Assembly: GCA_017481745.1 (NCBI GenBank)
Contig: JAFUOV010000009.1
Location: 256,823-320,822 of the forward strand
Direction of reading: 5' to 3'
DNA: 64,000 bases
Origin: Bacteroidaceae bacterium
GTDB taxonomy: Bacteria; Bacteroidota; Bacteroidia; Bacteroidales; Barnesiellaceae_A
Under the pieces are notes generated by a model that made no database searches, had not been told where the DNA came from, and saw only the letters and a list, made by a program, of their open reading frames with translations. Below are positions 18,362-26,025 of this stretch, one piece after another; positions within the stretch are counted from its first letter, which is position 1, and each line of letters begins with the position of its first letter. The translations under genes and the position numbers were made by a program.

Positions 18362-19294
18362 TTATATTGTTTTTTGTAGTTGTTTTATTATTTGATTTAT
18401 TTCGTCGGGCGAAGTACTTACTTCGGTATATATGTCGACAATCTCTTTTGTTGTAAGTTTTTCATAATCACAGCTGCGTGGTGTGATGAAAAGTCCTCCC
18501 ATCTCCACTGTCCCGGGGCTGATGAGTCGTTGTGCATTACCCTCGGTGTAATAGCAATCGGGGCGATGCTTGGCTCGGGGAAAGACCAAAAGGATGTATT
18601 CTCCCTCTTCATATCGTGCCATTATGTTCATCATTGGCTCTTCGTCGCTGATGGGTGGCATTGCATCGTATAGCATTTCAAAGAGATGTGCAGCATCGTC
18701 GGCTTGTGCGGTAGTAATGACAAAAATGGGGCGCATGAGGTTGCTTATCAACGACAATTTGCCGGTATTATGTGTGCGTAATAAACTGCTTGTTGCGTTA
18801 CGCCATTGCCGCTCAATAGGCATGTAGCCCGCTTGTGCCGCTTGGAAGTGCATGTGCATAGGGGCTGATGCACCACAACGAGGTCCGTTGTAAAATATCG
18901 TGTATGGAGCATAATCTTGTGCCAACTGTAACATGACTTCCATACGTCCTGCTATGCGTTGTGGTGTGTGTGCTACTGCGGGGATGGTGTAGTGGGGGCG
19001 GAATATGGGAAACGGATTGACCAATATGTGATATTCTCCATTGTGATATGGTAGTCGCATCTGTTCTGTTGGTAAATTTTCTTGACAGAGGAAGCAAGCA
19101 GCCTTTTGAGGCTTGTCAATCCTTGCCGAAACAGATTGTATGCGACCGGGATTGTGTTGTATGCGCACGTCAGCTCCGTCAATCACAAGACTGCGCACCT
19201 CGACGTTGTCGAGCTGCTTGTAGTTGTGATGAGCCATTTCCCAACATTGCAGTTGCTCGTTGTATAGTTGCTCTATGTCGAGAGTATTGCACAT
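18362..19294 (-). CDS. DUF4922 protein, HIT-like nucleotidyltransferase/phosphorylase fold
   Basis: Start chosen at 19294 (MCNTLDIEQLYNEQ, 310 residues), 4 bases after the glycosyltransferase stop. Two features recall the HIT superfamily. One is a CFLCQENLP cysteine pair (about residues 84-87). The other is MHMHFQA at about 151-157, an H-x-H-x-Q motif as in GDP-L-galactose phosphorylase (VTC2) and Ap4A phosphorylase. NPFPIFRPHYTIP and FVPRAKHRPD-type strands are also typical. It is cytoplasmic. DUF4922 has no settled function. In this operon a role in making or breaking a nucleotide-sugar is plausible but is inference. Confidence 0.8.
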   Translation of the reverse strand: MCNTLDIEQLYNEQLQCWEMAHHNYKQLDNVEVRSLVIDGADVRIQHNPGRIQSVSARIDKPQKAACFLCQENLPTEQMRLPYHNGEYHILVNPFPIFRPHYTIPAVAHTPQRIAGRMEVMLQLAQDYAPYTIFYNGPRCGASAPMHMHFQAAQAGYMPIERQWRNATSSLLRTHNTGKLSLISNLMRPIFVITTAQADDAAHLFEMLYDAMPPISDEEPMMNIMARYEEGEYILLVFPRAKHRPDCYYTEGNAQRLISPGTVEMGGLFITPRSCDYEKLTTKEIVDIYTEVSTSPDEINQIIKQLQKTI

Positions 19295-19298
19295 ATAG

Positions 19299-20768
19299 CT
19301 ATTTACTTGTTTTATTTGCTGCAATGCGAGCTTGCAATTCGATAGTTCTCAATTGGTCTTTGTAATAGTCGTTTTTATTGATACGCTCGATAGGCAGAGC
19401 AGCATCGGAGTTGCCCTCCCAGCGGCGGCAGTGGTAGAGCGAAGTGTATATTCTGCCAATGCGATAATTGCGAGTGATGCGCAAGCCGAGCGCATAGTCT
19501 TCGCCGTAGCTGACGTTGGGGATGCCTATTTGTCGCAGTATGGTTGTTGCAAAAGCTCTTGGTGCTCCCAATCCGTTGATGCGTAGGGCGTTGTTTCTAC
19601 CGTTTTCATCGCTCCACTCGCGGTGGTCGATGATGTTGTCCGACAGTGGCTTGAGGTTGATATCGGTGAGGTCGTAGCTGCCAATGACCATGGCACAATT
19701 CTCTTGGCGGAAGCAATCTATTATCTGTTGCAATGTGGTGTCGCTGTTGTATACGTCGTCGCTATCTAATTGTACGGCATAGCGCCCACAGCGCATATCG
19801 TCGATGGCACGCTGCCAGCAACCTCCAATACCGAGGTCAGTCTCTTGCGGTATGATGTGAACGAGGCGTGGGTCGTTGGCATACTCGTCGATAGCCTCGG
19901 TTGTGCCGTCGGTAGAGTGATTGTCTACAACGATAACATTGTAAGTAAAATCGGTTTTCTGATTGAGCGCCGATTGCAGTGCATCTTTGATGGTGCTTAC
20001 ACGATTGTAAACCGGAATTATTATCGTTGCTTCGTGTGTGTATTCGCCGTCGCAAGGGGTAGGTTTAAGGCTGTCGGTTGGTATCAATGCGCCTACTTGT
20101 TGCAAGTGGCGAGTACATGCCAATTCCATTTCTACCTGTACCTCGCGGTTACGTGGGTCTACATAGTCAAATTGCTTGGCACCGCTGGCGCGCAAGTCTT
20201 CTTCTATCTCGGTGTAAAGATACTCCGATATGTGTGTGATATTGAGGTGTTGCGATATTGATAGTCGTGTTGCATATGCTCCTGCATAGCGATAGTCGGT
20301 ATTCTCCAACGAGTTGTTATATAGATTTTGCAATACGACTGCACTGTAAAGGATTACACTGCCAAAGTCGAAATTGTCGCGTAGACTGCCTTGTTGGTAG
20401 TCGATGACAGGATGTTGCAGGCGTTCTCCATTGCGCATCTGGTAATAGTCGCTATATGTCATGCCTGCTTGCGTGTCGAGGGCTACTTGCAGCATGCGGA
20501 ATACCGAGTGGCTATTTATCTGTAAAGGTGTATATCGACTATATACAAGTGCATAGGGCGTTTGGCAATCGGATGCAATCAATTTCATCGTGCGACTTGA
20601 ATACATATTGTCGGTTGCAATGCAATCGTGGGTAGGTGTGCGATTGTCGCCACTTGTATTCAGTAGGACTATGCGCTCGACATTGGCTTGTTGAAGCGAT
20701 ATGATTGTTGGGATAACATTATCATCTACGCCGTTGTAAGCGATGTAACAGGTTACAGGTAGTTTCAT
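19299..20768 (-). CDS. Family 2 glycosyltransferase with a degenerate N-terminal GT-A-like half
   Basis: The 489-residue protein has a clear C-terminal GT2 domain from about 245: [40 protein letters not shown], and the metal-binding QLDSDDVY, followed by GLGAPRAF and GEDYALGLR. The first 230 residues look like a second, eroded GT-A fold ([25 protein letters not shown]). There is no transmembrane anchor. The acceptor is unknown. It lies between the amidase and DUF4922 genes with gaps of 3 and 4 bases, so it is part of the cell wall operon rather than a capsule locus. Confidence 0.87.
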   Translation of the reverse strand: MKLPVTCYIAYNGVDDNVIPTIISLQQANVERIVLLNTSGDNRTPTHDCIATDNMYSSRTMKLIASDCQTPYALVYSRYTPLQINSHSVFRMLQVALDTQAGMTYSDYYQMRNGERLQHPVIDYQQGSLRDNFDFGSVILYSAVVLQNLYNNSLENTDYRYAGAYATRLSISQHLNITHISEYLYTEIEEDLRASGAKQFDYVDPRNREVQVEMELACTRHLQQVGALIPTDSLKPTPCDGEYTHEATIIIPVYNRVSTIKDALQSALNQKTDFTYNVIVVDNHSTDGTTEAIDEYANDPRLVHIIPQETDLGIGGCWQRAIDDMRCGRYAVQLDSDDVYNSDTTLQQIIDCFRQENCAMVIGSYDLTDINLKPLSDNIIDHREWSDENGRNNALRINGLGAPRAFATTILRQIGIPNVSYGEDYALGLRITRNYRIGRIYTSLYHCRRWEGNSDAALPIERINKNDYYKDQLRTIELQARIAANKTSK

Positions 20769-20771
20769 TGA

Positions 20772-23522
20772 TTACTTATGGTTTAAAAAATTAAATATTA
20801 GCTTTAGTATCTCGTATCGTTGCTGCTTGCTTTCGATGGCTTCGAGAGGAAATGCAAGTGTGCAACATTTGTATGTCGTATCTTTGCAAGCAACAGCAGC
20901 ACTGCTGCCATCGGTATATTGCATGAATGTTACGGCATTATCATCGTAAGGTGCAAGTATGTCGGTCTGTTCTACGGCGTAGCAGCGCGAATTGGGTCGG
21001 CTATTCCACGAGGCAGTAGTGTTGCCATATTCGGGTATTATGCTGCTTGCTGATGCACTGTTGTGTGCGCTACGAGCAGAATACCAATCGCAATGCAATA
21101 TGTTGTTGACAAAATCTTTTGCGCTCTCCGATGCCATAGCACCCTCAAAGGCATCTTGTCCTATATAAGCACCGCTTATAAGCAGATTGCCGCCTTTGTA
21201 ACAATACTCGGTGAGTACATCGGTAAATGGCTGTGGCAGTGCTTCGAAATCGTAACGCGATGAGTCATTGCCCAATATAGTGGCGCGTTCTTTGCCCAAA
21301 ATCACATTGACATATCGGTATTCATTGAGGTCAATACACAGGTTGCTCACAGCCTCGTCGGATGCCGAGAGGAACGAGTAGCCCAATTGTGCTATCGTAA
21401 CACCATGACGATAGGGGTAATCGAAGGTGTTTCCTGCGATGTATTGTCCGTCATAGTCGCTTCTGCTTGCGCCAAAACCCGGGTCGGTTTGGTCGTCTAC
21501 CCATGGCGATTGACGGTCGAAGTTGTATTGTTGCCCGGTGTATGCAACACTGTATTTGTATGGTACTCCTGCATCAATGTCATGCATAAATCCTGCCATA
21601 TTTGATGCTGTGTCGCTCACTGCGTATGGCGCACTCACGCGGTCAAAGGCATTGACTATCATAACCGTCTGCGTAGCTCGGCTTGAACGGTGTGCAGAGA
21701 GTATTTCTGAAGGAAAACTTTCGCCACCGGCGTTTACTGCTGTTACGTAGAATGAGTAGATAGTATCGTTGTCGATAGTAGTGGTGTATTCGTTGCGCTT
21801 AACTACCACACCGTTGTCCCAACCATATTCGCCACGTCGAGTATATACCTTGTATTGTGTAGGTATTGCTGTCGCTTCGAGTGTGTCTTTTACAGCCTTC
21901 CATGTGAGTGTTATGCCATTGTTGCCATTCCATTGCAAAGCCATGTGGTCGACAGGCAGAGGCTGCACGACGTAGGGAGTTTTGTTGCGCTGTGATATAT
22001 ACTTGAGAATACCTTTGTAGATGGCACGACTCATGGCAAATTTAAATCGAGGGTCGAGCCCCCAGCGCATGTCGGCAAAATTCTGGTGCGACATCGACTC
22101 CAAAAGCACCGTAGGAACGTCCAAAAATCTTGCTTCGGCATAGCGGCGGTCGAGATCCTTGCGCAGTGTCCATTGTGGGTGTATAGCTTGTCGGATGTCT
22201 TGTTGCAACTTGTCGCCAATGTAGCCGGCAAGTCTTTTCGATTGTTGGCGTGATGTACCGTTGGCATACCGCAAGTCGCGACTTCTTTTCTTTCCGGTGT
22301 AGTATATGTTCATAGAACCTATAATCGAATCGCCGGGCACATTGCCTGCATCACTATGAAAAGCAAACGCTATGTCGATGGGAATGTTCAATCCGTCGCT
22401 GTCGGGTAGTACTTTAGAGCCTCCGCATAGGTAGTTGACCCAATATGCTCTACCGCGCATGTCGTCGCCATAGTCATTATCTCCACCTGTATCGGAGTAG
22501 ATAGTGTCGGGAACACCCGCCCATTGCATCCAATATCGGGCTGCTTCGGCGTATCGTGGCATACCACTCGTTGTTGCAACGTCGATAGCAGCTTTTTTCT
22601 CTTCTTTCTTTTTGGCAGTCTTGCGTTTGCGTTGTTGCTTCTTGGCAGCCTTTTGGTTGTTAAGGGCTTGCTTGGTAGCCTTGCGAGGTGTGAGAATGGG
22701 TTTGCGTGCTATGTTGCCCATTCCACCACCAACTTTTATGGCATCGGCAGTGAGAAATTCGTTTGCCCGGCTTGACTCGTTGGTCAATACCACACGGTTG
22801 TCGCCCTCTTTCTCAAAGTCGAATGTGCCTAAATATATCCATGTACTACCACCCATGGTCTGGTTTACCGAGTAGTTGCTTGTACCACCGGCATGATGTA
22901 CCGTATAACGTGCATCGGTCGCACCGTTTTTAACTTTGTGATACGATATATAGATGGCATAGTTGCCACTCTTTTCTATGGGAATACTCCAAGTAACGGA
23001 TGCTGTTGCCTCTCTTGTAGTTGTCTTGTGCCAGCGGTAAGAGCCTTCGTTAAATGGATTGATAAAGCCGTCGTATATATCATGCTTGTGAGCAAATCCT
23101 TTCGCTTTTCCGTCTTGCCATTTACCTACCTCAGTATAGAGTGCGTGATGCGTGTCGTTGTCGATGATATACTCTTGTGTATTGAGGTCGCGCTCACGAG
23201 GCAAGTAGATGTTTGCACCTGCGTTCTCGAGCATGGGAGTAAGGTAGTTGAGCACATAATCGGTTGTGTGCATATCTTCTACTGTACCCATCAGACGAGC
23301 CCTTTGCCATATCCATTCGCCCTTTATCTGGTTGTAATACTTACCATGGCTGTTCCATAGAGCTATATTGCGCCCGTATAGTGCTGCCTTACTTTTGTCG
23401 GTCGACAACGGAGTAACAACAGCATTGGATGTTGCTGCTCTCGATTTGTCTTGAGCAACGACATGATATGGAATAGTCGCCAATAGAAGTATGAATATAT
23501 ATATCAGTTTGTTGTAAGTCAT
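20772..23522 (-). CDS. N-acetylmuramoyl-L-alanine amidase (Amidase_3) with inserted golvesin-like domain
   Basis: The 916-residue secreted protein has a signal peptide of about 24 residues. The Amidase_3 fold is split. The first half (about 50-115) holds His59 in WNSHG and Glu82 in GTVED. A golvesin/xanthan-lyase-type beta domain (about 170-268) and a Lys/Ala-rich linker (about 278-312) interrupt it. The second half (about 320-515) holds His389 in FHSDAG and Glu475 in LLESMSH. An FN3-like domain (about 530-615) and a C-terminal alpha/beta domain follow. All four zinc/catalytic residues are present, so it should strip stem peptides from glycan. It is the first gene after a strong promoter and heads the salvage operon. 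Confidence 0.87.
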   Translation of the reverse strand: MTYNKLIYIFILLLATIPYHVVAQDKSRAATSNAVVTPLSTDKSKAALYGRNIALWNSHGKYYNQIKGEWIWQRARLMGTVEDMHTTDYVLNYLTPMLENAGANIYLPRERDLNTQEYIIDNDTHHALYTEVGKWQDGKAKGFAHKHDIYDGFINPFNEGSYRWHKTTTREATASVTWSIPIEKSGNYAIYISYHKVKNGATDARYTVHHAGGTSNYSVNQTMGGSTWIYLGTFDFEKEGDNRVVLTNESSRANEFLTADAIKVGGGMGNIARKPILTPRKATKQALNNQKAAKKQQRKRKTAKKKEEKKAAIDVATTSGMPRYAEAARYWMQWAGVPDTIYSDTGGDNDYGDDMRGRAYWVNYLCGGSKVLPDSDGLNIPIDIAFAFHSDAGNVPGDSIIGSMNIYYTGKKRSRDLRYANGTSRQQSKRLAGYIGDKLQQDIRQAIHPQWTLRKDLDRRYAEARFLDVPTVLLESMSHQNFADMRWGLDPRFKFAMSRAIYKGILKYISQRNKTPYVVQPLPVDHMALQWNGNNGITLTWKAVKDTLEATAIPTQYKVYTRRGEYGWDNGVVVKRNEYTTTIDNDTIYSFYVTAVNAGGESFPSEILSAHRSSRATQTVMIVNAFDRVSAPYAVSDTASNMAGFMHDIDAGVPYKYSVAYTGQQYNFDRQSPWVDDQTDPGFGASRSDYDGQYIAGNTFDYPYRHGVTIAQLGYSFLSASDEAVSNLCIDLNEYRYVNVILGKERATILGNDSSRYDFEALPQPFTDVLTEYCYKGGNLLISGAYIGQDAFEGAMASESAKDFVNNILHCDWYSARSAHNSASASSIIPEYGNTTASWNSRPNSRCYAVEQTDILAPYDDNAVTFMQYTDGSSAAVACKDTTYKCCTLAFPLEAIESKQQRYEILKLIFNFLNHK

Positions 23523-23585
23523 TGTACTTCAGTGTGATAAAAGGGTCTGTTGGGATAGACCGATTATGCACAAAAAATAGTTACG

Positions 23586-23617
23586 CAAACTTACATAAAA
23601 ATGTCAATTTAGACAAA
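23586..23617 (-). promoter_or_regulatory. Promoter of the peptidoglycan salvage operon
   Basis: Minus strand: TTTG (23617-23614), 20 bases, TAAGTTTG (23593-23586). This is a full match to the Bacteroidetes consensus, placed 64 bases before the amidase ATG. The leader contains a small hairpin (GGTCT...AGACC, 23547-23564). Confidence 0.8.
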
Positions 23618-23620
23618 TAG

Positions 23621-23666
23621 TAGACCGCCGAAAATAGTCAAAATTTTATCAATTTTCGGCGGTCTA
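23621..23666. other. 15-base perfect inverted repeat between PiT gene and amidase promoter
   Basis: TAGACCGCCGAAAAT (23621-23635) is repeated inverted at 23652-23666 with a 16-base spacer. There is no strong T tract on either side. It could be a weak terminator for the phosphate transporter gene or an operator just upstream of the salvage operon promoter. Confidence 0.6.
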
Positions 23667-23685
23667 TGCAGTTAAGTAAAGAACC

Positions 23686-25920
23686 TTAGTTTTGTTGAAA
23701 TTTTTTGTTTACTTTCAGCAGATTTATGCTGTATGCAACAATGTTTTGCGACTCTTGCAGGAAGGTGAGGTAGACGAGATCAACTTTCTTCGATGCCGAT
23801 GTAGCGCGAATGTGCTGCATTTCGTTGCGTTTTATGTTAGAGATACGTCGTATCAAGTTGTTACTTTCTATTGTCAGTGTGTCTATGTCCGATTGTTTTT
23901 CGATAGCTTCCTGACAATTTTTTAAGAACGCGATAAGGTCATTTCCGGTACCATTAAACTCGGCAAGCTGTTCGGCGCTGATAGGCTCGAAATTGTTGTC
24001 GATATGTTCAAATGCCGGCTCTACCATGCGTTTGATAGCGTGGAATATGTCCATAACAATTTCATTACCTTGTTGCAGGTATAAACCGCGCTCTATCCAA
24101 TCTTTCTCTTGCAGTTGAGACAGACCAACAGTGCTGACACGATGTGCTATGCGAAGAGTTTGACGCTGGTTCTTGACCTTGTTGTTTGCCTTGCGCAATA
24201 TGCTTGCACTATCGTTCAAGAAACCATCCGATGCACGTTCATAAACATGTGCGCACCAGCCTACAAACTCGGCATATTGCTCATTGGTGTATTTTTGCAG
24301 CAAAGGTAATACTTGGTCGGCATCCTTATTGGTGAGCAAAAGTTGGTCGGTCGAGTCTTTCTCTTCGAGCTGCTTCTTGCTGAAGGAGAGTTGGCTGCGA
24401 ATGATAATTGCAATAACCGCAATGGTGAGAATTACAGTTGCAACAAATCCGCCGTAGAACAGGATGATGGCAACGATGAAACTTGCAATGAATGCAACAC
24501 CGGCAGTTACAAACCACCCGCCAATAACCGAAATAACACCTGTAATACGGAATACAGCGCTCTCGCGCCCCCAAGCGCGGTCGGCAAGTGATGTACCCAT
24601 GGCAACCATAAATGTAACGTAGGTAGTTGACAAGGGTAGCTTGAGCGATGTGCCCAAAGCAATGAGCAAGCTAGCCACTACAAGGTTGATAGATGCGCGC
24701 ACAAGGTCGTATGCAGCGCCGTCGGGTAGGATGGCCTCGCTGCTATCAAATCGTTTCTCGATCCAATTCTTGACAGGTTGCGGTGTTATTTTAGAAACAG
24801 CATTGTTGAGATTGAGTGATATGCGTACGAGTTGTCGAGCGATGGGTGATGTGCCAAAGCCCTCTTCACCGGCACTTTGTCGTGATAATGCGATAGATGT
24901 TTGTACCACACGATGTGCTTTCTTCGAGGTGAAAAGCACTATCACCATGAGCAATCCGGCACCAACGAGGAATATCGGATTGGTGCTTGCCGACTCGGTA
25001 AGAGAGGTCATTAAGAATTGGTCGGGAGCAGCGCCTGCTGCATTGGTAGCGTAGTCTATATAAGCAGAGTATCCTGCCAAGGGAACACCAATAAAGTTTA
25101 CCAAGTCATTTCCTGCAAATGCAAGTGCCAATGCAAATGTACCTGCCAAAACAACTACCTTGAGGACATTGACTTTGAGTAGTTGCAGGATAAACATCAA
25201 TACGGTAAATCCTGCCATACAGCTGCCCAAAATCAACCAAGTGTTGTCTTGTATGAGTTGTTTGTTCTCGGCAGTCATCAGCGATGAGTCCTTCAATCCT
25301 TTGAATAGAATAAAGTAGACAATGGTAGTAAGCGCAAAACCGCTGAACAAAGCGCCCCAGCGTTTGAGTTGCTTATCGTAGTTGTACTTAAACAACATAC
25401 GTGCCAAGTATTGTATAATTGTACCACAAGCAAAAGCCAATGCCACCGAAACAAATATTGCTACGATAACCGATAGCGCTTTGTCGGTATTGATAAGTTC
25501 GCCTATTGAGTATGCTCCGTCGGACGATAAAATCTTGATGAGTGCCAATGCAAATGTACCACCTAATAGCTCAAATACCATTGAAACGGTTGTTGATGTA
25601 GGAAGTCCTAACGAGTTGAATACATCGAGCAGGATAACATCGGTGAGCATGACAGCCAACAAAATAACCATTATTTCGTTGAAATAGAAATACTGTGGCT
25701 GATAAATACCATGTCGGGCAATGTCCATCATGCCATTTGACATAGAAGCACCTAAAAAAATACCTATTGCGGCAATAATGAGAAGTGTGCGGAATGAAGC
25801 AGCCTTTGAACCTATTGCCGATTGTAGAAAATTAACGGCATCATTGCTTACACCCACCATAATATCAAAAACGGCGATGATAAACAAGATGCCTACACAA
25901 AGAAGATAAATACTTTCCAT
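23686..25920 (-). CDS. PiT family inorganic phosphate transporter with C-terminal PhoU-like domain
   Basis: The 744-residue inner membrane protein has PiT signature regions in two halves: DIMVGVSNDAVNFLQSAIGS near the N-terminus (about 19-38), with LGLPTSTTVSMVFELLGG, and LKLPLSTTYVTFMVAMGTSLADRAWG in the second half. After about residue 520 a soluble helical tail of about 220 residues resembles PhoU or the DUF47 family. The transporter takes up phosphate with a cation. Length is greater than E. coli PitA (about 500) because of the tail. It is transcribed alone, upstream of a long inverted repeat. Upstream DNA has no -33 box but carries a Pho-box-like repeat. Confidence 0.92.
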   Translation of the reverse strand: MESIYLLCVGILFIIAVFDIMVGVSNDAVNFLQSAIGSKAASFRTLLIIAAIGIFLGASMSNGMMDIARHGIYQPQYFYFNEIMVILLAVMLTDVILLDVFNSLGLPTSTTVSMVFELLGGTFALALIKILSSDGAYSIGELINTDKALSVIVAIFVSVALAFACGTIIQYLARMLFKYNYDKQLKRWGALFSGFALTTIVYFILFKGLKDSSLMTAENKQLIQDNTWLILGSCMAGFTVLMFILQLLKVNVLKVVVLAGTFALALAFAGNDLVNFIGVPLAGYSAYIDYATNAAGAAPDQFLMTSLTESASTNPIFLVGAGLLMVIVLFTSKKAHRVVQTSIALSRQSAGEEGFGTSPIARQLVRISLNLNNAVSKITPQPVKNWIEKRFDSSEAILPDGAAYDLVRASINLVVASLLIALGTSLKLPLSTTYVTFMVAMGTSLADRAWGRESAVFRITGVISVIGGWFVTAGVAFIASFIVAIILFYGGFVATVILTIAVIAIIIRSQLSFSKKQLEEKDSTDQLLLTNKDADQVLPLLQKYTNEQYAEFVGWCAHVYERASDGFLNDSASILRKANNKVKNQRQTLRIAHRVSTVGLSQLQEKDWIERGLYLQQGNEIVMDIFHAIKRMVEPAFEHIDNNFEPISAEQLAEFNGTGNDLIAFLKNCQEAIEKQSDIDTLTIESNNLIRRISNIKRNEMQHIRATSASKKVDLVYLTFLQESQNIVAYSINLLKVNKKFQQN

Positions 25921-25949
25921 TGTAATGTCTGTGTTGCAATTTTTCGTTG

Positions 25950-25986
25950 CAAAGTAACAAATACAATGTTACAATACTATTACAAT
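25950..25986 (-). promoter_or_regulatory. Candidate activator-dependent promoter of the phosphate transporter
   Basis: On the minus strand ATTGTAA (25986-25980) and ATTGTAA (25975-25969) repeat with an 11-base period, followed by ATTGTAT (25967-25961) and a near-consensus -7 box TTACTTTG (25957-25950). Seven-base repeats spaced by four bases are the layout of PhoB sites, and no -33 box is present. This is inference from pattern and neighbour. Confidence 0.4.
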
Positions 25987-26025
25987 GGTAATACTATTCG
26001 GTGTAATTGGATATGTAAAAAAGGG

